Of a stretch of DNA of 64,000 nt, positions 47,290-58,551 are shown piece by piece. The position numbers were made by a program, and so were the translations under genes. The notes below the pieces were generated by a model that saw nothing but the letters and a program-made list of their open reading frames with translations, made no database searches and was not told the origin of the DNA. Location of the stretch: the NCBI GenBank assembly GCA_009733575.1, contig ML769459.1, positions 1-64,000 on the forward strand, written 5' to 3'. The stretch comes from Gymnopus androsaceus JB14. Taxonomy: Eukaryota > Basidiomycota > Agaricomycetes > Agaricales > Omphalotaceae. Positions within the stretch are counted from its first letter, which is position 1, and each line of letters starts with the position of its first letter.

Positions 47290-49123
47290 ATGACTATAGC
47301 CCCCACATCAGGCTCCGCCTCTTCTACACGAGTTTGGGATGAGTGCGTAGATAGGGATGGCGACCTTGCCTTTAAGGTGTGTATATGCTAGTCCATGGCC
47401 ACCTGTAGCTTATACCATGTCAGACCAAAGACGGCGTACAGTGCCAAATAACGTCGAGTCGCCTTATTGGTAATGAGAGGTCCCAACATATCGACCTCGG
47501 AAACTTGCGGGAAAGGCTAGCAGAACAGAAGTATGAGAATGTGCTCGTTCTTTATCGGTTTTTCTACGCTGGGTACGCATCTACTTGATTATGCCAAGCG
47601 CTTGATTCTCAAAGTCATCGAACAGCACAAGCCCCCTCTCAGACTTTCGATTCCTAGAATGGAAGGCTTTATTCGGAATATCTGTTGTCTGCAGCCTTGA
47701 ATACCCAAGAGAGGTAGCAGCAAAGCAACTCAGGAAAGATAGCAGTTGCCCTCCTATTGACGTCCTTGAACTTCGGAAGCTCTATGATACTTATCTCTCA
47801 CTGCAATGGGCAACACCAAAACTCCAGGAGTTAGCAATCAGATCAAATTCTCTCTCTTGGGTGGAGGCCAAGAAGCTCTCTATAGTGGACCTAACTCTCT
47901 TATTGCAAGCGAGGGAGGAATACTCTAGCATGAAGACCCAAGCCCACTTGTACAGCATGCCCTATGATCGACCGTCCGACATATTGTCTGCGGCTATCCG
48001 GAATTATACTATTCGGAGCCTTCTTAACACACACTTCTCCTTTCTCACTCAGTTTATAATGCGCTGGTAAGCCGCCACTAAATCCCTCAATTATCCGGGT
48101 TCAAAGCACTTGACTGACTGTTCCGCAGTCCTCTATTTTTTCCCGCCATGTGTAAGTTATATCTGTCCTTTATCTGTACAAGCTGTTTCTAGCCAACGCA
48201 GTCCTGTCAGACATAGCTCTCCAGTTACTTGGTAAGTACCCTTTCGATGATTCTTACACAAAGCCTGAACAAGCCATTCTAGGATACAACTCTTGTAGCC
48301 CTTTGAAAACAGCCCAGTTTATACCTTCTCTCCCGGCATCTGAGAATTACTTATTACATGCCGCAAATCCATTCCAGATATGGTTCCTCAAGGTACGTCA
48401 TGAATGATCTATCATACAGATGTATTTACTCACTGAACAAGATTGAAAATACCATCTTCAAGGTCTATAAAAGGGACTTCGATGGTTCCCCGCTATTTGA
48501 TGGCTATAGACTAATTGGAGATGCCAATTCATTTGAACATCCCATTGAGCAGATGCCCGAAATCCGGTTGAACGATTTCAAGAACTTGATGCATTATTTC
48601 TCAAAGCCACAGTAAGTGTGACTATTGAGCTCACATTTAACTCAGTTAACACTTGAAAAGCACTTACGATAGGAAGGATAAAGAACAGCGTTACTCTTCC
48701 ATCCTTCGTGTTTCTAAAATATATTCCCTTGAGGAATGTTTCAAGGATGTTGCCAAGAAGGCAAGACGGACTCAATTCAGAAACCCAATGGATAAATTAA
48801 GAATTCATGCTGAGTTCGAGAATCCAACGGAGTCATATGTGGAGGAAGCCATTCCGATCGATTGGGCTGAAGATGCATTGATATCACTGTCAGATATCCA
48901 GAGGAGAACCAGACCGCTTAGTGTGACCGAGGTGAAAGAGATTGGAGAAAGGATGGCTTGGGTGATTGGGACGGTGAGGGAGAATGCATGGGAGTATGCA
49001 TTCTCCCAGGTTAACGGTCATTACAACCGCAGAGTATATCGAGATATTACAGATGTTGGAGATGTTGAATTCTATGTGAGGAATGTGCGGAAACGACTTG
49101 GTGAAATACGCCATGGTGTATAG
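47290..49123 (+). CDS. Agaricomycete BTB/POZ-like protein, possibly two modules
   Basis: A multi-exon gene starting MTIAPTSGSASSTRVWDECV. The first module (GDLAFKTKDGVQCQITSSRL, then ENVLVLYRFFYAG) is followed by a helical region WKALFGISVVCSLEYP, YDTYLSLQWATPKLQELAIR and LSWVEAKKLSIVDLTLLLQA. Small exons then lead into IENTIFKVYKRDFDGSPLFD, the FxVxRxxFxxxSxxF signature of mushroom BTB domains, PEIRLNDFKNLMHYFSKP, QRYSSILRVSKIYSLEECFK, and a C-terminal block LSVTEVKEIGERMAWVIGTV. All proposed introns are 48-60 nt. The family is large and lineage-specific; members may be CUL3 adaptors but this is unproven. One gene or two adjacent genes cannot be settled by eye. Confidence 0.5.
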
Positions 49124-49224
49124 ACTATAAAAATACTTTATATATGAAGACTTTTTCGAAATATAAACGGCGGTGTTTGCAAAATATAGCATGCCCGGGT
49201 TCCTATCATTTTGCTCATTCGGTG

Positions 49225-49720
49225 TCAATGGCCGTCCCAGTTTATGGTACCATTTTCACGATTTATTACATGATTTACTCTAATGTCGAATTCGACGGGG
49301 ATACGGCCATGCAACGGCCATGAGTAGTATTCTCGGGCACGGGCAATGATGGCGTCAACGATTCCGTCTTTGTTGATGAGTTGTAGAAACGCTGGGCCAT
49401 CCAACAGAGCTGGCAGGCTCAAATTCCTCAAGATATGCCGCAATACAGCCTAGTGTTCTTTTAATGAGTATTACAAGTGATGATCCACATCCATTCTACT
49501 CGTTCCCGAACCCTCTGGCACCGCACGCTCTCCAGCAGTTCAACTCTATCAGTCGCTATCGCAGCAGCCAATGTCTCCTTAGGCCTGTCGATGATGATGG
49601 TTGAAGTATGCGAAGTAGCAGTATCGTTGCGACTCCAATTCATACAAGTAATACTCAGGCTTCGTCTATTGAGATCCTTGGCAGACTCGACTGTTCTTTC
49701 TGATTATCCAGGCTCCATGA
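49225..49720 (-). CDS. Small unidentified protein
   Basis: Two minus-strand open pieces, 49643-49461 (SHTSTIIIDRPKETLAAAIA, ELLESVRCQRVRERVEWM) and 49443-49225 (MRHILRNLSLPALLDGPAFL, IDAIIARAREYY-like), look protein-like and adjacent. Only about 25 nt separate them, too short for a normal intron, so the join is unclear. A short gene divergent from CTU2 would fit the local layout. Family unknown. Confidence 0.3.
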
Positions 49721-49814
49721 TAAGTATAAGTACAGAGTGACAGAGATTCGAGAAGTAATAAAGAGCCGGGTTTTCGGCGCTTATTATTATTCCTCTCTTC
49801 TATCACCAGTCAGA

Positions 49815-51631
49815 ATGGCCTCCGAGTCCTGTGGAAACCCATCGGTTGAAAATGAAGCAACAATGAGCCGTACGTACCAATCAAAAGAGGAATCGTTCTA
49901 CGTTCACTTATGTTCGCAAATCAGGTCGGTCAAAATACGACAAATCCAAGTCTTTGCATAAAGTGCAAGGTGAATACAGGTAGAATTGTGGTTCGGCATG
50001 CTGTCTATTGCAAGTACGATTCTATTCGCTGGCTTTGTTCGAGTTGATTAAACCTTTTCTTCTTTCCAGAGAGTGTTTTCCAGCTTTATTGGGCTCCAAA
50101 GTAAAGCGATCTTTAGATTCTCATATCAATACCAAATCGGAGACGTCGAGGAAGAAATCTTTGAAGGCTTCCGGGAACCTGCTGATTGGATTTTCGGGTG
50201 GTTTGGGATCCACTGTATTGTTGGATCTCATTTCGAAAATTTATCTTTCAAGCCGGACGGAGATCGAGTCAGAGGGAAACAAGCAAAGAGGCGGAAAAGA
50301 TCACCCTCGAAATGAGCCTGTATGGAAGGAAGCATCGGTATGCTATGTGGAAATTTCTGCTGGATTTCCGGGAGTGAGTTGTTTTGTCCAGTTACGTTCA
50401 TCTTGATTGACTATTTTTAAGATGAAGGACCGGACAGATAAGATCAGGCTGCTAGTAGAAGAAAAGTATCCAGCGCTCCAGCTCATTCCCTTGAGATTGG
50501 AGAATGCGTTTGACCGAACGTGGTGGGATAAAGTCGGAAGAAATGTTACCTCGGATGCAACTGCAGATGTTACGAGTGAAGGTAGGTTTCATGGCGTGTT
50601 ATTAACTCCTCTATCCCATTCTGATCAATGATAGATCTCTTCCTCTCGACCATTTCCGACGATTTCACGCCTGATCCCATACATAAGCTACGCACATATA
50701 TATCGGCCCTTCCTACACATACTGCAATAGCAAGCGCAACACGCATATTGACTAGGCTTCTACTTCTCCACACGGCGCGCTTTACTCAATCATCGCATCT
50801 TCTTCTGGGAACGAGCTTGACATCTCTGTCCATAACTTTGATTTCATCTATATCCCAAGGTGGTGGATTTTCTGTTCGCGAGGAGGCTCAGGAAGAGTGG
50901 AATCCGGGTAGCTCAGGAGCCATTCGTTTGGTTCGCCCGTTGCAGGAAATTACCATGAAGGAATGCTCGATGTGGGCTTGGTGGAACGATCTCCAAGTAA
51001 TCGGGAAGGAGGCATATCCTGGAAGTAAACTGGGTATTGGAGCCTTGACGAAGGGTAAGTCCAGCTATATCTGCGATCCCGGATTTGGCTTATGACTGTA
51101 TCCTAGATTTCATTGTCGGTCTTGAGCGCGATTATCCCTCTACGGTCTCGACGATCGCGCGCACTTGTGCCAAACTGGCACCGAAGGTCAGTGCCGGAGG
51201 TATATGTGTTCTTTGCGAAAGGCATGCTGATTTCTTCGCTGTCATTCTCCTATAACTGACTGAATTTCTTTGAAAGGCCCCTACAGCCCGGTGTCCAGGA
51301 ATGGAAATCAAGGATATCTATACGAGCAACTACCGAATCTCCAGTAGATCCACCTTCGCTACTGCAGTCCCTAACGCCGTACTTGTGTTACTCGTGTCAT
51401 ACGACTCTGACCAGTCGAAGCTCGAAAGCGGTCTCCAACTCTGCAAGCACGTCCCTTCCTCTTCCTATGTGGACTTCAGCCCATCTTCTCGACTATTCTT
51501 CAAGTACCACCGACTCAATTGATGTTGAGATTCAAGAAGACGTCAAGGAAGCGGGTGCGGATGTATGGTTAACACGCAAAGTCGGGGCAGATGAGATGAA
51601 AAAGGCAACTGGAGATTTTTTGTTGGAATAA
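49815..51631 (+). CDS. CTU2: Cytoplasmic tRNA 2-thiolation protein 2 (CTU2/NCS2)
   Basis: Partner of CTU1/NCS6 in the URM1 pathway that thiolates wobble uridine 34 of tRNA Lys, Glu and Gln. It starts MASESCGNPSVENEATMSR, then CIKCKVNTGRIVVRHAVYCK, the first CxxC-type zinc cluster, continuing KECFPALLGSKVKRSL. Further on are LLIGFSGGLGSTVLLDLISK, the degenerate PP-loop (SGGxxS) seen in CTU2, then HLLLGTSLTSLSITLISSIS, VRPLQEITMKECSMWAWWND and the C-terminal ICVLCERPLQPGVQEW with a distant CYSC, completing zinc ligands. An intron at 51222-51276 has GC-AG ends. One extra base near 49950 is needed before LCIKCK. Short introns join the other exons in frame. Confidence 0.85.
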
Positions 51632-51822
51632 CGTCGTCAGAGTACTTATTGCGTGCAGATAGGTAAGATAGATTTATAGTAAATTCATAGTTAACAATAG
51701 TAGTACTCGAGAGTGTAATAACGCTTCATCGAGCTTCTGATAATCGCTCGAGCGCCTAATAGCCAAACAACTGTATCTTCAACACCACCACGTTGTCTTG
51801 CTTTCGGTGAATCATCTTGGAC

Positions 51823-54223
51823 ATGTCTCAATCGTTTTTGTCGGAGAAACTTGAAGAAGATGCACCCCAAGCAAGCGTACCACTCAAATCCCACACGAAG
51901 AATACATTGTTGATAAGCCACGGTCGCCCTCCCTGGTAATAAGCTCATAACGAGGATATAGCGCTGCTAAAGCTTCCTCGTTAGGTATGGCCAGGATGGG
52001 GAGCGCATAAGTGATGCATTTGTTATCGGTGTTGCAGGTATGTCTATTGGTCTTTAGCTTGGATTTAAAGATACTCAAACCCATACAGGTGGTTCAGCCT
52101 CCGGAAAGGTATCTTGTCCAGGTGCAAACGGAACTAGCATGTTTGTTCATGAAATATAGACCCATGTCGCAAGACAAATCGTCAAGGCATTAGGCTCAAT
52201 CCCTACAGTCCTCATTCTATCACAAGTAACGCCTCGCCGAGTGCCTACGTTCCATGACATCTAAACTGCTCTCTCCAGGATAGCTTTTACAAGCACCACT
52301 CTCCAGAAGAAATAGCGTTAGCGTTTGAATGTAAATTCGACTTGTACAATCATTTTTCATTATGCTGAGGCAAAGGTCATCTAGCTAAATTCGACTTTGA
52401 CCACCCCGATGCCATCGATATGCCAATGTTTGCTTCTGTATTATCAACTTGCCTTGCTTTCCGCCTGCCCAGAATAACGAACATTTTCAGTGCCTCGCGG
52501 ATCTAAAAGCGTGCAGGCAGACGAATATCCCTGTATACTCGTTCGAAGCACATCAACGTTTGGAGGAAACCAAGTACGCATACGGCGCCACCGTGATAAT
52601 AGGTTTGTGGTTCTTCAGTGATTTAATCTCCAACTTAGGCAGCTGAAACCACGACTAGCGGAAGGAATTATGGCTCTGCATGACCCAGCGCTCCGGAGTC
52701 TGTACGATTTGAAGGTTAGTCAGTGTATTGGAATTGAAAACGAATGTAACTAACGCGATCTTCGCTTCCAGGTTTTTGTGCAATGCGACTCTGACCTTAT
52801 GCTTGCTCGACGTATTGCACGCGATACCAAGGAGCGTGGAAGGAGTGTAGAAGGAATCCTTGAACAGTGGGTAAATCCTTTTTCATAGAAATTAAATCAA
52901 TTTTTCTTGACTCTCTAGGTATTTGCGCTATGTGAAACCGTCATTTGATAACTTTGTGCGACCCACTGCCACTTTTGCGGATATAGTGAGTCACTCTCTT
53001 TTCCATTTTTTCGATCCAACTATTCACGTTTGTTGCAAGATTGTCCCTGGGCAAAACAATTCTGTAGCCTATCGAACTCATCTCAACGCACACTCGGAGA
53101 CAATTGCAAGAACGCTCCAACGCTTTCCGGCCGAAAATGGTCAAAATGGTCAACTCTTCGCTATATACGCCCACTCTAGTTAAAGAGCGTTTGGAAGATG
53201 ACCCCAATATGATGATCATGCCTTCTACGCCACAGTTGGAGGTACGTTGGTACTACTAACCTCGTCTCATGCACTAAAGGTATTGATAGGGCATATTCAC
53301 GATACTGCGGTCGAAGGATACCAGCCATCAGGACTTTATTTTCTTCACGGACCGGTTATCGACGTTGATTGTTGAATATGCGCTGCAGTTTCTTCCCTAT
53401 TCACCTCACACAGTGACAACGCCTCTGGGCACTCAATCTCATGGTAAAAAACCTGACGCCAAGGTGCTTTTTCTTGAAAATATGGTCAAAACTATGCTTA
53501 TAATACGTCTGCCCTTTAGTATCTCTGTGGAATTTCTATTCAGCGATCGTAAGTACGCCTTTGTTTCTCAAAATGCTGTACTCGTTCTTATGATTTCACT
53601 TACAGCGGAAGTGCACTTGAACGAGGTACGCAGCCCCATTTTCTTGAATGTATACGACTAAGAGACGATATCCATAGGTTTTCGACGAGTTATCAACGAT
53701 GTCCCCGTAGGAACTTTACTCATTCAAACAAACTCCAAAGACGGAGAGCCATTGCTTCTCCATGTCAAGCTCCCTGTTTCCATTCGTCATCAGTTCTCCG
53801 CGCCAGACACTTGGGTCTTCCTCCTCGATGCTCAGGTACAGCGCCAGAAGATTCTAAACCTATCCCTGTTTCTGATACATCCATACAGATCGGAACTGGA
53901 GCTGCAGCGTTCATGTCTATACGCATTCTGCTTGACCACGGTGTGAAGCAAGACCACATCGTATTCGTGACATTCTTTGGTTGCCCGCACTGGCGGTATC
54001 ACGACTCTACGGCGTGCATTCCCCCGTGTCAAGATCGTCTGTGGAGCCGTAGATAATGAGATGCGGGAAGGCTGGTTAGAGGGTGATCGTGGCGAAGGGA
54101 ACGAAGATGGAGCTGGTCGGAAAGATCTGGGTTATGGAACCTGGTATGGGTCAGATAGGTACGCTGAACTGTTGAATTTCACTGCATGTATTGATGGGCG
54201 TAGGTGATCGATACTATTTATGA
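51823..54223 (+). CDS. URK1: Uridine kinase with C-terminal UPRTase-like domain, several frameshifts
   Basis: Pyrimidine salvage enzyme phosphorylating uridine and cytidine. The start MSQSFLSEKLEEDAP leads to HGRPPWYGQDGERISDAFVI and GVAGGSASGK (P-loop), HVARQIVKALGSIPT, LSQDSFYKHHSPEEI, FDFDHPDAIDMPMF, AEGIMALHDPALRSLYDLK, FVQCDSDLMLARRIARD and RYVKPSFDNFVRPT. The second half is the UPRTase-like domain: FIFFTDRLSTLIVEYALQFL, RSGSALERG, LIQTNSKDGEPLLLH, TWVFLLDAQIGTGAAAFMSI, and the ending EPGMGQIGDRYYL (TGA at 54221-54223). Exons are joined by many short GT-AG introns. Single-base frame changes are needed near 52870, 53072, 53972 (a TTT run) and 54131. Every other feature is normal, so assembly errors are the simpler reading, but true decay is possible. 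Confidence 0.8.
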
Positions 54224-54628
54224 GGACCGTGGTGTCTCGTTATATTGTTGGGAGCTCTGCTTAACTCAGGAAACTCAGTGGCTAGGCAAGGGTGTAGGTG
54301 GAAGCGAAGGAGTTTCGGTCTCCCGTGAATCTATCTACATTATTTGTTCCTTCCATAAAGAACAATAGTATACTAATACTGTAAGTCCACTGAAAAACTC
54401 AGCAATAAATTGTACTCGTGACTACAGTGATGTCGTCGTTAACCTGCACGTTCAACAATGGTTCCAAGTGACTATACAAATGTACACCTTTGATGTACAT
54501 CTGACACAGATGGAGTCTAACGCATCGAGTATAATGATTTTTCTACGATATGAGTGCTCTCCGCATATCTCGCGAGTTCCTTCACAATCCTCTTATCCTC
54601 TTATCCCAGAGTTCAACTTGAACACTCA

Positions 54629-55850
54629 ATGTCAGCTCCAGAGTCGAAGTCCACCAGTTCGACAGAAGACAATGAACCACCTGAATGGCTGCTCGAACAC
54701 GAGTGGTTGCTTGAGCCGGCCAGCTCTGTGTCTTTGGATTTGATACCACAGCATTCCTGCCGGTCAAGCACCTCGAATTTCTCTGCATTCCGCAGTCCAC
54801 CAGCCACTGCTACCTCCAGCAGAGTGACCCGTACTGTTGCAATGGTTGGCATTGGGTTCTCCATGTTGTTTGGAATCTTTTGCATTGCAAGCGGTATTTA
54901 TATTGCTGTTGTAAGAGTTGATGTACACTCGCACAGTATCACAGTTCCTGGTGTGCTGGGTATCATGCCTCATTCTTCAGAACGCTATGTTCCATCTGAA
55001 GTAATTCGCCTAGCTCTCACTCTGGTGGTCACCATATGCACCGAAGCCATTGGTCTTGTTCATGCAGCAACTCTACGGTCAGCGTTAGCAGGGGAAAGTG
55101 TTGAAGAAGGGTCTCAGCAGCAACAAAAACCTGATCTTTCTTTTAACACCAACCTTCGCTTACTCGTCGCCTCTCAAAGTGGTGGTTTCTTCAGCCCAAA
55201 TGGACGATTCTGCAACTTGCTTATGGCACTTTGCCTTATTCTATCATACGCTTCTGCATCTCGTTCTTTACTCGCAATGCATATGGATGATAGTAATGAC
55301 ATGATATGTCTGCATCTTTGCTGTTCCGGTGCTCATTCTAGGCACCTCTATCATCATAATGACTCATACATTGCTGGAGCTCTTTCTACCCATGTTTTTG
55401 TATGGAGTTCTTCCCCTCTGGTCACCACAGCCGCTCTTATTCTTCATGGTCAATGTAACCAGAACCCCTGGCCTGTGCATGCATAGCATATTGGATGCAG
55501 CAAAATTGTCTGCGCATTCTCTTGAAGTCAAGGATCGTCTTCCTATGAAGCCATGCCTCATCCAACCCTCTGCATGGCAAGCTCGCTATAGATGTCAGAC
55601 ATATTATAAGCGGTATTGTGGACACTTGTGGTCTTCTGTGGAATGTGGGGAGGCATAATTTGCCGTATGTTTGAAGTATTACGCCGCCTGTTGGAGTTGA
55701 ACACCTTTCACTCAATTCATGGGATGCATGGCTTTAGTTGCATGGAGACTCTTCTAGAAAAATATCAGTGGCATTCATGCCCAGGATTTGGGCACTGCAT
55801 CATTGCAGAGGGTTGGATGCTTTCCATCCACTGATTTGTGATTCAAGGAG
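54629..55850 (+). pseudogene. Mushroom multi-TM protein, frame-disrupted
   Basis: Uncharacterised agaricomycete membrane protein family. It starts MSAPESKSTSSTEDNEPPEW with an acidic hydrophilic head (WLLEHEWLLE), then TVAMVGIGFSMLFGIFCIAS, VIRLALTLVVTICTEAIGLV, NTNLRLLVASQSGGFFSPNG and LLMALCLILSYASASRSLLA, then IFAVPVLILGTSIIIMT, VWSSSPLVTTAALILHGQ and a C-terminal part IQPSAWQARYRC. The NTNLRLL...PNG and WSSSP...TAAL blocks are family hallmarks. The frame moves between about 55330 and 55460. The sequence is CpG-poor. A last hydrophobic exon (LWSSVECGEA / WTLVVFCGMWGG) lies near 55620. Function unknown. Confidence 0.5.
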
Positions 55851-56920
55851 CATTAACGAACGACCTTGCATTGCTGCGACCTGATCATTAATGTGTTGCG
55901 TGATGAGGCTGTCTGGCGCAGTGCGACAGAGGATACAGGGATAAGCCTTGTAACCAACCCGCTTGTGTCATTAATTAGTTTCTGGCCAAGCAGTATGCTC
56001 TTTGTAGCAAAATTTGTTCTTCGATGAGTAGAGTCTACTGATCACGTTATCTTCATTCTGCAGAATTGGACACTGAACCTATCTTCAGACTGGTTGTTTG
56101 GCTTCTGCCTTGACCTCTCAGGTAGCATTAACTTGTTAGCTGACATTGCTTATCCCACCCTTACAGTTACCATGAATTTGGTTCAGGTTCGCCTTCCTAC
56201 ATATCTCTGTTGAATTGTAGATAACTTTACATTTAACTCCTGTGGTGTCAGTAGATCTAGTATTTACTATTTAATGATTTCTTTAGCAATCTTCTCCACG
56301 CTCATCACAATTCTCGCCAACCGCCATCTTTAAGGTCCTCAACCTGCAGCATATGGCCACATCCAGACATTGGCAAACCTCATTGATGATGGGCACAAGC
56401 TGAGAATATGACAATGTGGTGGGGGCATAAGGATGAACAAGGCTACGAGAAAGACGGTACAGTGATTTCTCATGCAGGTATGTGCAGTATAGCAAAGTCT
56501 GAACAACCTACAAGTTCATGATCTTCTACAGGAGCCAGTGATTCATCACTGCCTTCAGTAGACATGGAGTCTCTCTATGCCTAGCCAGTTTTATGTTTAT
56601 TCATCTCCTATTTCCGGTCCTTTGTGTAAGTGTGGAGCATCATTAAGAATTACTATCTTCAGATACTATGTCTACCCTTATCCTCATCCTCTGGTTCATC
56701 TCTCATCTCTATTCCTGTTTTTACTATCCACTTTCATTCCTTCTTACATGCTGCATGTTGGGTTCTTTGGTTTTCATTAGTATGATTGTTAGTTACCTAC
56801 TCTATATTCCTTGGACTCATTTTTTGTTGTTGAAGCCTTGGTCCTTTGACACTGTAGATACAGAGTGTGAAGAAAACATTCACGATTCAGTACAGTAATG
56901 ATTTCAAAAGAGTTTTTCTG
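55851..56920. other. CpG-poor gap with hydrophobic fragments
   Basis: Only short open stretches, two with hydrophobic content near 56577-56898 (VSYLLYIPWTHFLLLKPW), perhaps pieces of another membrane-protein copy. No gene can be assembled. Confidence 0.3.
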
Positions 56921-57536
56921 TTTTAGGTACTCACAACAACTCGCTTTGACCTCGAGATCAAAATATTTTCTAATTTACATATAAGGCGGTGCGTACAAAG
57001 GGAAGTAAAGTCTAGGGTAGTGCTTTGACTGCGCATCAGAAAAAATGCTTTTGGGCCCAGGAGGATCCAAGGTCACCTAGTCCTCTTAGGCAACCTGAGG
57101 CATCCTAATTGGCCCAGGAAAAAGGGTAAAACTTTGGATACCTCAGGTATCCTAGTCATCCTAGGTGTCACTAGGATGCCTCAGGTTGCCTAAGAGGCCT
57201 AGGAGACCTTGGATCCTCCTGGGCTCAAAACAGTTTTTGCTGATGGTCACTGAGAGATGCTACAAATACATGGAGTGCTGATGTTTCCTTGAAGGTGTAT
57301 AGTGGTGTCTATAGTAATACTTTTAGTATAAGGATGTTTGTGTTGTTAGTTTTGATACATAGAGGAAAAAAGAATGGTATTTTCTGTAGGAATCTGGAAT
57401 ATGAAATTTGCTCTGCTATCTAGATTCTACAATAAGAAGATTAGGCATGGATAGAGGGGCACAATAGAACTAAACTGATGTGCATGCCGCAAGTGAGGTG
57501 GGTAAGTTGGAGCTTGGAGGTGATTTAGATGTCTGC
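56921..57536 (+). repeat. Long direct repeat, left copy (interrupted by a foldback element)
   Basis: Starts TTTTAGGTACT and matches 63610-64000: CTCGCTTTGACCTCGAGATC, AAAATATTTTCTAATTTACA, TTTTGATACATAGAGGAAAA, AAGTGAGGTGGGTAAGTTGG. The foldback at 57031-57248 interrupts it. Its partner ends only because the window ends, so the true repeat may be longer. Confidence 0.95.
57031..57248. mobile_element. 218 bp foldback MITE with 3 bp target duplication
   Basis: Arms of about 79 bp are inverted with roughly 90 percent identity: GCGCATCAGAAAAAATG... at the left end against the reverse complement of ...CAGTTTTTGCTGATGGTC at the right. They share inner runs such as GGATCCAAGGTC and CTTAGGCAACCTGAGGCATC. 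ACT precedes (57028-57030) and follows (57249-57251) the element. The right repeat copy shows the empty site GCTTTGACTGAGAGATGC with a single ACT, proving insertion. No coding capacity. Confidence 0.9.
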
Positions 57537-58551
57537 AATTAAAGCACAAAGTAAACCGAGTTTTCACCTGGATAGAACCAGAACGAGACAATGATCATTA
57601 TGTATAGACCTGCATGCTCATTCGTCAAAAATATTGAAAAATGATGAATTTGAAAGCTTTATACTCACTATGTCCAAAAGTGACTGGACATTTGATTTTT
57701 TCAGGTCACTGATGCCTTTTCATGTCCTGGGAGTGCTATATTCAGAATCTATGGAAAATTTGGCATCTAATATACCATCCACTAGTGAGCATTGCTGTCC
57801 TTGGTGTTGCTTTATTCTGAAATTAGGAAATTTCCCTTTTTTACCCTCAGTTCAGAAATAAGCGGAATTTCCTGAGACTTTAAAAGCTTCCTAGAGCCTC
57901 TTGATAGGGAATTATATGCTTGGATTTTTCCCAGATCCAAGATGTACTAACACCTTGGAAAAACCTACTTTAATCTAACCTCTCCATTATGAATATATGG
58001 TTGCTACTAGAAAATGTTAGTTTTTTGCTGGAACAGGAACATACTAGAACATCTTGTACATGCCATTATTATAGTTCCAAGTACTCTGATACTCCAAAAG
58101 GAATGAGGTCAGTAGAAGGTATCCTTGCTGAAATATAGTATGTCCGGTCACTTATGGACATGCTGAGTAGCTACCTCAGCTCAACCTCAGCTTCGTGAAA
58201 AATAATATAGGGTAAGATGTAACCCCCGTTTTTGATGTCCCTCTTTCAGATGGTGACCACGGCATCTCCTGAAAAAAGTATTTGTGCCTGCAAAATGCCA
58301 CATACGTCAGGTATTTCTCGCGGGGTACCAGTCCTCTTGATCTCCAACATCATATCATCAGCTGACATTGATAGGAATCAACATCTGGACAGCGGCGGGA
58401 ACGAGCCACAAGCTGATTTCCCTATCAAACCTTATCACGCAGTGTGCCACTAAAATCTCATGATGCCTCGTGGTGCTTATTTTATTTTTAGCGCTCGTTT
58501 CATATATAAGCCGGTGCCCAATTAATCATTGTGTCCCTATCATATCATATC
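57537..58551. promoter_or_regulatory. Upstream region of the NLR gene
   Basis: About 1 kb without a supportable gene. A TATA-like run CATATATAAG at 58501-58510 lies 42 bp before the proposed NLR start codon. Two short open stretches at 57634 and 58232 have no motif. Confidence 0.4.
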
